Assembly: GCA_017428025.1 (NCBI GenBank)
Contig: JAFRRO010000048.1
Location: 1-54,629, forward strand
Reading direction: 5' to 3'
Length of the DNA: 54,629 nucleotides
From: Clostridia bacterium
GTDB taxonomy: Bacteria; Bacillota; Clostridia; Christensenellales; CAG-138
Below the pieces are notes generated by a model that saw only the letters and a program-made list of their open reading frames with translations, did no database searches and had not been told where the DNA came from. The translations under genes and the position numbers were made by a program. Positions 1 to 7,945 of this stretch are shown here, one piece after another; position 1 is the first letter of the stretch, and every line of letters begins with the position of its first letter.

Positions 1-852
1 ATCGGCAACCCGAAGAAGATCGCGTCCGCAGCGGCGCGCATCTCGCAGAACCCGCGCGACCTGATGATGGCGGAAAACGTCGCGAAGGTCATTGCGGCGA
101 CGCCGTACTTCAAGGACGGCTTCTCGTTCCAGACCGGCGTCGGCGGTCCGTCTCTGGCGGCGAACCTGTTCCTCGAAAAATACATGGACGAACGCGGCAT
201 CAAGATGGGCTGGGCGATCGGCGGCATCTGCGGACCGATGGTCGAAATGCTCAAGAAGGGCAAGGTCGGCAAGGTCATCGACGTGCAGGACTTCGACCTT
301 GACGCGGTCAACTCGATCAACCAGACGCCGAATCACTTCGAGATGAGCGCAAGCCAGTACGCGAACCCCGCGAACAAGGGCGCGTTCGTCAACAAGCTGG
401 ACTTCGTCGTGCTCGCGGCGCTCGAAATCGACACCGGCTTCAACGTCAACGTTCTGACCGGTTCGGACGGCGTGCTGCGCGGCGCGCCCGGCGGACATCC
501 GGACACCGCGGCGGGTTCGAAGTGCTGCATCATCGTCACGCCGTTGATCCGCGGCAGAATGGCGACCGTCTGCGAACACGTCGTGACCGTCACCACGCCC
601 GGCGACTGTGTGGACGTGCTCGTGACCGACTACGGCATCGCGGTCAATCCCCTGCGTCCCGACCTTATCGAGTGTCTCGACAACGCGGGCATTCCGCACG
701 TGTCGATCGAGTGGCTCAAGGACAAAGCGTACTCCCTGGTGGGCAGGCCGGACGACCTCCAGTGGGAAGACAAGGTCGTTGCGATCCTCGAAGCGCGCGA
801 CGGCACGATCCTCGACGTCGTCCGCAAGATCAAACCGTTCACCTTGGAATAA
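1..852 (+). CDS. citF: Citrate lyase alpha subunit (citrate CoA-transferase), 3' part
   Basis: Only the C-terminal 283 codons lie in the window; the reading frame is open from base 1. Citrate lyase alpha swaps acetyl for citryl on the acyl carrier protein CitD, giving citryl-ACP that CitE cleaves to oxaloacetate and acetyl-ACP in fermentative citrate use. The sequence is recognisable as CitF by its glycine-rich stretches (FQTGVGGPSL, GWAIGGICGP) and the conserved segment LRGAPGGHPDTAAGSK, which belong to the CoA-transferase fold. The stop is followed by a strong hairpin and then by a citrate carrier gene, which supports the assignment. The rest of the cit cluster should lie upstream, outside the window. 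No frameshift is seen. Confidence 0.93.
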   Translation: MGNPKKIASAAARISQNPRDLMMAENVAKVIAATPYFKDGFSFQTGVGGPSLAANLFLEKYMDERGIKMGWAIGGICGPMVEMLKKGKVGKVIDVQDFDLDAVNSINQTPNHFEMSASQYANPANKGAFVNKLDFVVLAALEIDTGFNVNVLTGSDGVLRGAPGGHPDTAAGSKCCIIVTPLIRGRMATVCEHVVTVTTPGDCVDVLVTDYGIAVNPLRPDLIECLDNAGIPHVSIEWLKDKAYSLVGRPDDLQWEDKVVAILEARDGTILDVVRKIKPFTLE

Positions 853-862
853 AACCGTATCT

Positions 863-900
863 GATCCCGGGAAGATCTGCTTCTCCCCGGGATCGTTTGT
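863..900 (+). terminator. Rho-independent terminator or attenuator after citF
   Basis: A perfect 9-bp inverted repeat (GATCCCGGG at 863-871, CCCGGGATC at 886-894) is followed by GTTTGTT. It lies in the 78-bp gap before the citrate carrier, so it may only reduce read-through rather than end the operon. Confidence 0.7.
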
Positions 901-930
901 TCCCCGCTCAACCGTTCAGAGGAGGGTATT

Positions 931-2373
931 ATGGGCAACTTCTTTACTTCCGTCTGGGGATTCATGCAGAGTGACGTCTTTGTCGGCATTCTCGGTCTCC
1001 TGACCATTGCTGCAATCGTGATCATGCTGTTCAAGAGCAAGATGCAGCCGGCGATTGCGTTCATCACTTTTCCGGCGATCCTTGCGGTCATTCTGGTGCT
1101 GTTGGGCCGCTACTCCTTCGACGACGTTGCGACAATGATCAAATCGGGCTTTTCCAGCACCGGCCCGACCGCCGCGCTGTTCGTGTTCTCCGTCCTGTAC
1201 TTCGGAATCATGACCGACGCGGGCATGTTTGACGTCATCATCGGAAAACTCATGAAGCTGGTCGGCGACAATGTCGTCGGCGTCTGTATCGTCACGGCGA
1301 TCATTGCGCTCGTCGGACACCTCGACGGCGGCGGCGCGTCGACGTTCTGTATCGTCATTCCCGCCATGCTGCCGGTCTACAAGCGCATGCACATGCGCCC
1401 CACGACGCTGCTGCGCATCGCGGTCCTTGCGATGGGCGTTCTGAATCTGATGCCGTGGGCAGGTCCGACCATGCGCGCGGCGTCGGTGCTCGGCATGGAA
1501 GCGGGCGCGCTGTGGAAGACGATCCTGCCGATCCAGATTTTCGGCATCGTGCTCGCGCTGGCGCATGCGGTCCTCTCCGGTTTTCTCGAGAAGCGCCGCG
1601 GCGCGGGGCTCCACGGCAAGCTTGCCGAGACCGAAGGCGAGGTCGACCTCAAGGAAGCGCTGCATGAGGAAAAGGACAGCGAGCTGGCGCGTCCGAAGCT
1701 GTTCATCGTGAACATCCTGCTCACGATCGCGATCATCGCCATGCTGATCTGGGACGTGTTCCCGAGCTATGTCCCGTTCATGATCGGCTGCGCTCTGGCG
1801 CTGTTCATCAACTACGGCTTCTCCGCGAAGATGCACAAGAAGATCATCAACCTGCATGCAGGTCCCGCTCTGATGATGTGCTCCACCCTGATGGGCGCGG
1901 CCGTCCTGATGGGCGTTCTGACCACGAGCATCGGCGCGGACGGCAAGGCAATCTCTGCAAAGGTCATGGAACTGCCGCCCGATGCGATCCCGTCCGTCGT
2001 CCGCTGCCTTGCGAACATCATTTCGTCGATCCTGCCGAAGGCGCTCGGTCAGCATCTGCCGCTGATCATCGGCGTCCTGTCCGTGCCGCTGGCGCTTGCG
2101 TTTGATACCGACAGCTACTTCTACGGCATGCTGCCGGTCATGATCGGCATCGGTCAGGCGTTCGGCGTCAATGCGCTTCCGATCGCGGTCGCGATGGTCG
2201 TCTGCCGCAACTGCGCAACGTTCATCAGCCCGATGGTTCCGGCAACGCTTTTGGGCACCGGTCTTGCCGAAGTCGAAATCAAGGACCATATCAAGGCGAG
2301 CTTCCTCTACGTCTGGGGCTTCTCGATCCTGTGCATGCTGTTTGCCGCGCTGTTCGGCATCATGCCTCTGTAA
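931..2373 (+). CDS. CitMHS-family citrate/metal or citrate:proton symporter
   Basis: A 480-residue polytopic membrane protein of the CitMHS family (ion transporter superfamily), which imports citrate as a proton or divalent-metal complex. Seen: many hydrophobic segments; the conserved loop GHLDGGGASTFCIVIPAMLPVYKRMHM around residue 130-155; and the C-terminal ALAFDTDSYFYGMLPV and FISPMVPATLLGTGLAE re-entrant-type motifs. A good ribosome site (AGAGGAGGG) lies 8-14 bases before the ATG. Position immediately downstream of citrate lyase indicates it feeds citrate to that enzyme. Whether the co-ion is a proton or a metal cannot be told from sequence. A terminator hairpin follows at 2391. Confidence 0.9.
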   Translation: MGNFFTSVWGFMQSDVFVGILGLLTIAAIVIMLFKSKMQPAIAFITFPAILAVILVLLGRYSFDDVATMIKSGFSSTGPTAALFVFSVLYFGIMTDAGMFDVIIGKLMKLVGDNVVGVCIVTAIIALVGHLDGGGASTFCIVIPAMLPVYKRMHMRPTTLLRIAVLAMGVLNLMPWAGPTMRAASVLGMEAGALWKTILPIQIFGIVLALAHAVLSGFLEKRRGAGLHGKLAETEGEVDLKEALHEEKDSELARPKLFIVNILLTIAIIAMLIWDVFPSYVPFMIGCALALFINYGFSAKMHKKIINLHAGPALMMCSTLMGAAVLMGVLTTSIGADGKAISAKVMELPPDAIPSVVRCLANIISSILPKALGQHLPLIIGVLSVPLALAFDTDSYFYGMLPVMIGIGQAFGVNALPIAVAMVVCRNCATFISPMVPATLLGTGLAEVEIKDHIKASFLYVWGFSILCMLFAALFGIMPL

Positions 2374-2390
2374 TCCGTTTTACCCCGTAC

Positions 2391-2418
2391 GGCTGCCGGA
2401 AAACCGGCAGCCGTTTTA
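2391..2418 (+). terminator. Rho-independent terminator after the citrate carrier
   Basis: GGCTGCCGG (2391-2399) pairs with CCGGCAGCC (2404-2412) across a four-A loop, followed by GTTTTAT. It ends the citrate unit. Confidence 0.85.
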
Positions 2419-2456
2419 TATCTTGAAATCCCGAGCGGAAAAGTAGGAAATAACGC

Positions 2457-2484
2457 TTGCATTTTGCCGCCGTTCTGTTACAAT
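2457..2484 (+). promoter_or_regulatory. Sigma-A-type promoter for the ABC exporter pair
   Basis: TTGCAT (2457-2462) and TACAAT (2479-2484) with a 16-bp spacer, about 40 bp ahead of the TTG start codon at 2526. Confidence 0.6.
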
Positions 2485-2525
2485 AAAATGATACAACAGC
2501 CGTTTGACGGACGGAGGGCAATGCC

Positions 2526-4298
2526 TTGATATTCGGAAAACACATCAACAAATACTACCTGAAATACGCGCCGATGCTGCTTCTGGGAGCGATCGCGCTG
2601 ATCCTCGTCGATTACGTGCAGCTGATCATTCCGGAGCTCTACCGGATGCTGATCAACGGGTTGAATGAAGGTCACGTGCTGTACAAGGGTGCGGACGTGC
2701 CGTTCAACCTCAGCTTTCTGCTGGATCGGATCTGCCTGCCCGTGATCGTCGTCATCTGCGTCATGGTCGTCGGGCGGTTCCTGTGGCGCGTGTGCTTCTT
2801 CGGCTCGGCGATCCGCGTCGAAACAAACCTGCGCATTCAGATGTTCGACCACTGCAAGGACCTTTCGCGCGAATACTATCAGGTCAACAAGGTCGGCAAC
2901 CTGATGAGCCTGTTCACAAACGACCTCGATACGATTCAGGAGTGCTTCGGCGACGGGCTTCTGATGTTCTTTGACGCGCTGTTTCTCGGCGTGCTCGCGT
3001 TCATCAAGATGTGGCGCATGGACGTCGGGCTGACGCTTCTGACGCTGATTCCGCTCGGACTGCTGCTGCTCATCGGCACCGTCATGGGCAAGACCATGAT
3101 GAAGAAATGGGAGGTGCGCCAGCAGGCGTTTTCGAACCTCAGTGACTTTGCGCAGGAGAGCTTTTCGGGCTATGCGGTCGTCAAAGCGTTCGTCAAGGAG
3201 CTCAAGCAGCTGCTGTCGTTCCGCAAGCTGAACATCGAAAACGAGGAAACGAACGTCAGCTACACCCGCGTGTCCACGCTGATGCACGTGTGCATCGTCA
3301 TGCTGGTCGAGACGGTCATCTGCGTGATCCTCGGCTACGGCGGCTACCTCGTCTACAAAAAGCAGTTCAACGCCGGACAGCTCGTCGAATACATCGCCTA
3401 CTTCTCCTCGGTCGTATGGCCGGTCATGGCGGTGTCGATGCTGATCGAAAAATCCGCCCGCGGCAAGGCGTCGATGAACCGCATCTCGGAGCTTTTGGAG
3501 GCGGAGATCGTCGTGCACGACGCGCCGGGCGTCAGGGATCTTCCCGAAATCAAGGGCAAGATCGAATTCAGAGACCTCACCTTCCGCTATCCGGACGGCG
3601 AATTCAACGCGCTCGAGCATGTGTCGTTCACGATCGAGCCGGGCGAGAGCGTCGGACTGATCGGCAAGACCGGCGCGGGCAAGACGACGATCGTCGACCT
3701 GATCCTGCGCACCTACAACGTCCCGAAGGGCACGCTGCTGATCGACGACAACGACGTCAACGACATTTCGATCCGCTCGATCCGCGACGGCTGCGCCTAT
3801 GTGCCGCAGGACAACTTCCTGTTCTCGGACACGATCGCAAACAACATCAACTTCGCCTACGACGAGCTGGACGAACAGGCGGTCGAGCAGGCGGCCGTGC
3901 TCTCGGACGTGCATGACAACATCGCCGAGTTCCGCGACGGCTACAAGACGATCCTCGGCGAACGCGGCGTCACCGTGTCCGGCGGGCAGAAGCAGCGTAT
4001 CTCGATCGCACGCGCGCTGATGAAGAACGCGCCGATCCTGATTCTCGACGACTCCGTTTCGGCGGTCGACACCGACACCGAAAAGGTCATCCTGAAAAAC
4101 CTCCGGGAGAATCGCGCCGGCAAGACGACGATTCTGATCGCGCACCGCATTTCGACGGTACGCGATCTTGACAAGATGATCTTCGTGGAGGACGGCCGCG
4201 TGATCGCGGTCGGCAGCCACGACGCCCTCATTGAGACCTGCCCCGCGTACGCGCGCATGGTCGAACTGCAGCGGCTCGAAGAAGCCGCGAACGCGTGA
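2526..4298 (+). CDS. Heterodimeric ABC exporter, subunit A (TMD-NBD, degenerate Walker B)
   Basis: A 590-residue half-transporter: six membrane helices (residues ~15-310), then an ATPase domain with Walker A (GKTGAGKTT, ~380), a canonical signature VSGGQKQR (~485), Walker B ILILDDS (~510) and H-loop AHRIST. In the Walker B the usual catalytic Glu is Asp (DD instead of DE), the hallmark of the inactive site in heterodimeric type IV exporters such as TM287/288 and BmrCD. Start: TTG at 2526, with GGAGGG seven bases upstream; the ATG at 2521 is out of frame. The partner gene follows after 14 bp, so the two are one operon. The substrate is unknown; drugs, lipids or peptides are all possible. Confidence 0.88.
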   Translation: MIFGKHINKYYLKYAPMLLLGAIALILVDYVQLIIPELYRMLINGLNEGHVLYKGADVPFNLSFLLDRICLPVIVVICVMVVGRFLWRVCFFGSAIRVETNLRIQMFDHCKDLSREYYQVNKVGNLMSLFTNDLDTIQECFGDGLLMFFDALFLGVLAFIKMWRMDVGLTLLTLIPLGLLLLIGTVMGKTMMKKWEVRQQAFSNLSDFAQESFSGYAVVKAFVKELKQLLSFRKLNIENEETNVSYTRVSTLMHVCIVMLVETVICVILGYGGYLVYKKQFNAGQLVEYIAYFSSVVWPVMAVSMLIEKSARGKASMNRISELLEAEIVVHDAPGVRDLPEIKGKIEFRDLTFRYPDGEFNALEHVSFTIEPGESVGLIGKTGAGKTTIVDLILRTYNVPKGTLLIDDNDVNDISIRSIRDGCAYVPQDNFLFSDTIANNINFAYDELDEQAVEQAAVLSDVHDNIAEFRDGYKTILGERGVTVSGGQKQRISIARALMKNAPILILDDSVSAVDTDTEKVILKNLRENRAGKTTILIAHRISTVRDLDKMIFVEDGRVIAVGSHDALIETCPAYARMVELQRLEEAANA

Positions 4299-4312
4299 AG
4301 GAGGTGACGGAC

Positions 4313-6217
4313 ATGCACGACTACTATCCTCTGCTCCTCGTCGGCGGCATCATCGGGCTGATCTCGATTGTGCTGATCGTCGCGTTCGCCATGATCAAGG
4401 ACAAAAAGCAGGCGATCGGCTTTGACCGTCACATGAAGGACGGCGAGATCATCCGTCGGCTCATGAAATACGCAAAGCCCTATGCGGGCAAGTTCGTATT
4501 CGTCGGCTTCACGGTCATCGTCGGCATCGCGTACGACGTCCTCTCTCCGCTGCTGGTCGGCAAGATCACCGATCTGATCCGCGCCGATTTCGAGCTTCCG
4601 CCGCTGTTCCGCATGGTCGCGACCTACGCGGGCATCCTGATCGTCTCGATGGTCTGCACCTATATCCAGGCGATCGTGCTGCAGAAGGTCGGACAGAAGA
4701 TCATCTCCGGCATGCGCGAGGACCTCTTTACGCACATCGAATCGCTCTCGCACGAGCAGATGAATGCGATCCCGGTCGGCAAGCTCGTCACGCGCGTGAC
4801 GAACGACACGAACGCGATCTCGCTGATGTTCACCTCGCTGCTCGTCAACCTCGTCAAGAACATGTTTGTCATCATCGGCGTGCTTGCGGCGATGATCACC
4901 CTGAACTACGAACTGACGCTGATGGTGCTGTGCTTCGTGCCGTTCATCGTGCTGTTCTCGATCATCTTCCGCAAGTTCGCGCGCCGCGCGTACCGCCGCG
5001 TCAAGGACCGCACGACCGACATCAACACGTATCTTTCCGAGAACCTCTCGGGCATCAAGATCACGCAGATCTTCAACCGCGAAAGCGAAAAGCTGCGCGA
5101 CTTTACCGACAAGAGCAACAAACTCGGCAAGGCGAAGCGCGAGCAGATTCTGGTGTTCGGCATCTTCCGTCCGCTCGTGTACATGCTCTACATCAGCTCG
5201 GTGCTCTGCCTGTTCTTCCTCGGCGGCAAGGGCTATCTCGACGGCGCGTCGTTCCTCGGACAGACGCTTGAGGTCAGCACGATCGTCAGCTTCTATATGT
5301 ACATCGGCAAGTTCTTCAACCCGATCCAAAACCTTGCCGAGCAGTTCAACTGGCTGCAGTCCGCATTCGCGTCCGCCGAAAAGGTCTTTACGATCATGGA
5401 CATCGAGCCGAAGCTCGTCGACGCGCCGGACGCGATCGAACTTAAAGAAGTGCGCGGCGAGATCGAATTCAAAGACGTCTGGTTCAGCTACATTCCGGGC
5501 GAATGGGTGCTGAAGGGCGTTTCGTTCCGCGTCAACCCGAAGGACACCGTGGCGTTCGTCGGACCGACCGGCTCCGGCAAGACGACGATCCTTTCGCTGA
5601 TCTGCCGCAACTACGAATTCCAGAAGGGCGAAATCCTGATCGACGGCATCGACATCCGTAAGATCAAGGTCGCGTCGCTGAGACGGCATTTCGGACAGAT
5701 GCTGCAGGACGTCTTCCTGTTCTCCGGCACGATCCGCAGCAACATCCTGCTCGGGCTCGACGGCGTGAACGACGACGAGATCATGGCGGCGTGCCGCTAC
5801 GTCAACGCCGATCACTTCATCAACAAGCTTGAAAACGGGCTTGACGAGGTCGTGCGCGAGCGCGGCAACAACTTCTCGGCGGGACAGCGGCAGCTTCTGA
5901 GCTTCGCGCGGACCATCATCCACAAGCCCGCGGTCATGATCCTGGACGAGGCGACCGCGAACATCGATACCGAGACCGAGGTCCTCATTCAGGACTCGCT
6001 CGAAAAGATGATGAACATCGGCACCATGCTGATCGTCGCGCACCGGCTTTCCACGATCCAGCACGCCGACAACATCCTTGTGCTGAGCAAGGGCGAGATC
6101 GTCGAACAGGGCAGCCATCAGGATCTGCTCGAAAAGAAGGGCAAGTACTATGCGCTCTACATGCTGCAGTTCGAAAAGGAACGCATGCGGCTCGAGGCGC
6201 AATCTCCCCGCAACTGA
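4313..6217 (+). CDS. Heterodimeric ABC exporter, subunit B (TMD-NBD, catalytic Walker B)
   Basis: A 634-residue half-transporter that partners the preceding gene. It has an extra N-terminal hydrophobic segment (residues ~5-25), six membrane helices, then Walker A GPTGSGKTT (~420), a non-canonical signature FSAGQRQ (~521) in place of LSGGQ, Walker B VMILDEATANID with the catalytic Glu, and VAHRLST. The altered signature here and the Asp-for-Glu change in subunit A fall on the same composite ATP site, leaving one good and one poor site, as known for BmrCD/LmrCD/TM287-288. The ATG at 4313 was chosen because AAGGAGGTG (4299-4307) directly precedes it; an in-frame GTG at 4295 lacks such a site. 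A terminator follows. Confidence 0.88.
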   Translation: MHDYYPLLLVGGIIGLISIVLIVAFAMIKDKKQAIGFDRHMKDGEIIRRLMKYAKPYAGKFVFVGFTVIVGIAYDVLSPLLVGKITDLIRADFELPPLFRMVATYAGILIVSMVCTYIQAIVLQKVGQKIISGMREDLFTHIESLSHEQMNAIPVGKLVTRVTNDTNAISLMFTSLLVNLVKNMFVIIGVLAAMITLNYELTLMVLCFVPFIVLFSIIFRKFARRAYRRVKDRTTDINTYLSENLSGIKITQIFNRESEKLRDFTDKSNKLGKAKREQILVFGIFRPLVYMLYISSVLCLFFLGGKGYLDGASFLGQTLEVSTIVSFYMYIGKFFNPIQNLAEQFNWLQSAFASAEKVFTIMDIEPKLVDAPDAIELKEVRGEIEFKDVWFSYIPGEWVLKGVSFRVNPKDTVAFVGPTGSGKTTILSLICRNYEFQKGEILIDGIDIRKIKVASLRRHFGQMLQDVFLFSGTIRSNILLGLDGVNDDEIMAACRYVNADHFINKLENGLDEVVRERGNNFSAGQRQLLSFARTIIHKPAVMILDEATANIDTETEVLIQDSLEKMMNIGTMLIVAHRLSTIQHADNILVLSKGEIVEQGSHQDLLEKKGKYYALYMLQFEKERMRLEAQSPRN

Positions 6218-6232
6218 TTCCGTGTTCACCGG

Positions 6233-6269
6233 CAGAGCCGCTGAAAATCGACAGCGGCTCTGTTTTTTT
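6233..6269 (+). terminator. Rho-independent terminator after the ABC exporter operon
   Basis: An 11-bp perfect stem, CAGAGCCGCTG (6233-6243) with CAGCGGCTCTG (6252-6262), followed by seven T. Confidence 0.95.
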
Positions 6270-6280
6270 GCAATCAATCC

Positions 6281-6309
6281 TTTTCAAACGATATTCCGCG
6301 TGCTATACT
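6281..6309 (+). promoter_or_regulatory. Putative sigma-A promoter for the LRR protein gene
   Basis: TTTTCA (6281-6286) and TATACT (6304-6309), 17-bp spacer, ~43 bp before the ATG. The -35 is weak. Confidence 0.5.
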
Positions 6310-6351
6310 GACAACGAGAGTATATACGCCTATGCGCAAAAGGAGGCCTCT

Positions 6352-7572
6352 ATGGAACAGACGTCCGGTACTACGAAAAAAACGGGAAAGCACGTCCCTC
6401 TTTGGCTGCTTCTCCTGCTCTGCGGCATCATTATTCTGATGACGCTTGTGATCTCCTTCCTGGTGCTGCTGCGCCTCGAAGTCATCCGCTGCGTCCCGGT
6501 CAAAGCGCCGGAGGCCGAAGCGACGCCTGCCGCGATCGAGCCGACTACGGCGCCGTCGGCGACGGAAACGCAGCCCGGAACGGCGGAGCAGACGACGCCG
6601 GAACCGGTCGAGACCGGCGAACCGTCCGGCAATTCATCCGGCGAAGCGACCGAGCCGCCGACTGCGGAACCGACCGCAGAACCGACCGAACAACCGACTG
6701 CGGAACCCACCGAAGCGCCGACCGAGAAGCCGACGCCGAAGTCCACGCCCAAGCCGGACTGGTTCTGGTTCGGCGGTCAGAAGATCAAGACCGGTTCCAC
6801 GTCGATCGACGGCAAAAAGCTCAAGATCAACGGCAAAAAGAACAAGCTGACGCACATCCCCGAGAGCGAGGTGGCGGATCTCGTGGAGCTGTGCCCGAAT
6901 CTCGAGCTGCTTGAGCTCGAATACTGCTACATGGACGATTACGAGCCGCTCGGCGATCTTGCAAAGCTCAAAACGCTGAAGCTCACCTACTGCGGCGCGG
7001 GCGGCGGCAACGCGATCAAGGACATCGGCTGGGCGGAAAACCTCACCGAACTGCGCACGCTGAGCTTTTCGCACAACAGCGTCGAGGATACCGCGCCGCT
7101 CGCGGGGCTTACGAAGCTGACGTATCTGCACCTTGCGGGCAATCCGCTCGAGGACGAGGATCTGGAACCGATCGGCAAGCTGACGAACCTCGAAACGCTG
7201 TACCTCTATGATCTCAAAAAGATCACCGACGTCACGCCGCTTTCGAATCTCAAGAAGCTGACGTTCCTGCACCTCGGACACAACAGCAAGCTCAAGAACA
7301 TCAAGGCGCTGGGCAAGCTGAGCAAGCTGAAGTATCTGCGTCTGAACAGCACGAAGGTCAGCGACCTGTCCAAGATCGGCAATTTCAGCGCGCTGAAAAA
7401 GCTGGACCTTGAGAAATGCCCGATCGACACCAAGACGGTGAAGTATCTGAAGGACTGCAAGAAGCTCGAAAAGATCGTCATCGACATGGGCGATTACGAC
7501 CTGTACAACGCGATTCTCGAACTGTTCGTCGACGGCTATCAGCTCCAGTTCCTCTACAGCTGGTCGGAATAA
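6352..7572 (+). CDS. Membrane-anchored leucine-rich-repeat protein with Pro/Thr/Glu stalk
   Basis: 406 residues. Residues ~15-42 form one hydrophobic segment preceded by Lys/His, so an N-in, C-out single-span protein is likely. Residues ~50-135 are a low-complexity stalk of TAEPTE/PTEQPTAEPTE-type repeats. Residues ~160-390 contain about eight or nine leucine-rich repeats (for example LKTLKLTYCGAG, LTYLHLAGNPL, LETLYLYDLKKIT, LKYLRLNSTKVS). LRRs of this type usually bind proteins or glycans at the cell surface; the target is unknown. The start is set by AGGAGG ten bases upstream of the ATG. It stands alone between two terminators, so it is probably monocistronic. No catalytic domain is seen. 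Confidence 0.82.
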   Translation: MEQTSGTTKKTGKHVPLWLLLLLCGIIILMTLVISFLVLLRLEVIRCVPVKAPEAEATPAAIEPTTAPSATETQPGTAEQTTPEPVETGEPSGNSSGEATEPPTAEPTAEPTEQPTAEPTEAPTEKPTPKSTPKPDWFWFGGQKIKTGSTSIDGKKLKINGKKNKLTHIPESEVADLVELCPNLELLELEYCYMDDYEPLGDLAKLKTLKLTYCGAGGGNAIKDIGWAENLTELRTLSFSHNSVEDTAPLAGLTKLTYLHLAGNPLEDEDLEPIGKLTNLETLYLYDLKKITDVTPLSNLKKLTFLHLGHNSKLKNIKALGKLSKLKYLRLNSTKVSDLSKIGNFSALKKLDLEKCPIDTKTVKYLKDCKKLEKIVIDMGDYDLYNAILELFVDGYQLQFLYSWSE

Positions 7573-7606
7573 GAAACGAAACCCGCAGCCGCTTGCGTGC
7601 TGTGCG

Positions 7607-7639
7607 AAAGGATCCTCCGTCTGCCGGAGGATCCTTTTT
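7607..7639 (+). terminator. Rho-independent terminator after the LRR gene
   Basis: AAAGGATCCTCCG (7607-7619) pairs with CGGAGGATCCTTT (7625-7637), followed by further T. The stem is perfect. Confidence 0.92.
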
Positions 7640-7679
7640 CGGTTTTTCGCGGACTTGCGGGACGTTTCAGGGAACCACA

Positions 7680-7768
7680 TTGTCCACGTTCCTTTTCCAC
7701 CTTATCCACCGATTTATCCACAATCCTTGTGTTTACGCGGGTTTTTCCACCGTCCGGACTGTGGAAAA
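7680..7768. other. Cluster of six DnaA-box-like 9-mers
   Basis: The 357-bp gap 7573-7929 has no gene. It holds, on the plus strand, TTGTCCACG (7680), TTTTCCACC (7693), TTATCCACC (7702), the perfect consensus TTATCCACA (7714-7722) and TTTTCCACC (7743), plus one minus-strand TTTTCCACA (7760-7768). The same 9-mer variants occur between dnaA and dnaN in this window. This suggests a DnaA-binding region (accessory origin, titration or regulatory site). The flanking DNA is not obviously AT-rich, so an unwinding element is not evident here. Confidence 0.6.
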
Positions 7769-7779
7769 CTGCAAAAACG

Positions 7780-7945
7780 GGCACAAACCGACCGCATTCT
7801 CCTGCGCCGGAACGTGAAAGATCGCCGCGTGATCCCTTTCGGTATTTCACACAGCGACCTTTCACGGATTATGAGGTTGGGGCATTCCTGCTTGGAGACG
7901 GGGCTTCTCCGAGCAAGCTTGATCGGGCGTCAGCCCGCTTTTTTA
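7780..7945 (+). ncRNA. Possible structured small RNA ending at a terminator that overlaps the 3' end of spo0A
   Basis: Three stems lie in order on the plus strand: the 7813-7866 inverted repeat, CTTGGAGA (7890-7897) with TCTCCGAG (one G-U), and a terminator CGGGC-GTCA-GCCCG at about 7924-7937 followed by CTTTTTT. No gene on this strand needs this terminator, because the LRR gene already has its own at 7607. A small RNA or an antisense guard of spo0A would explain it. The 5' end is a guess and no family was recognised. Confidence 0.3.
7813..7866. repeat. 13-bp inverted repeat with one mismatch between the LRR gene and spo0A
   Basis: CGTGAAAGATCGC (7813-7825) and GCGACCTTTCACG (7854-7866) are inverted copies with one mismatch and a 28-base spacer. 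It could be an operator or the base stem of a structured RNA; see the putative small RNA below. Confidence 0.5.

Noticed and set aside
3941..6277. Minus-strand open frame of ~780 codons opposite the ABC exporter genes
   Set aside because: Shadow frame, rich in Asp/Arg/Val, spanning the end of one gene, the next gene and a terminator.
6650..6760. Tandem short repeats that could suggest a CRISPR or minisatellite
   Set aside because: They encode the Pro/Thr/Glu stalk of the LRR protein in frame; there are no spacers of constant length.
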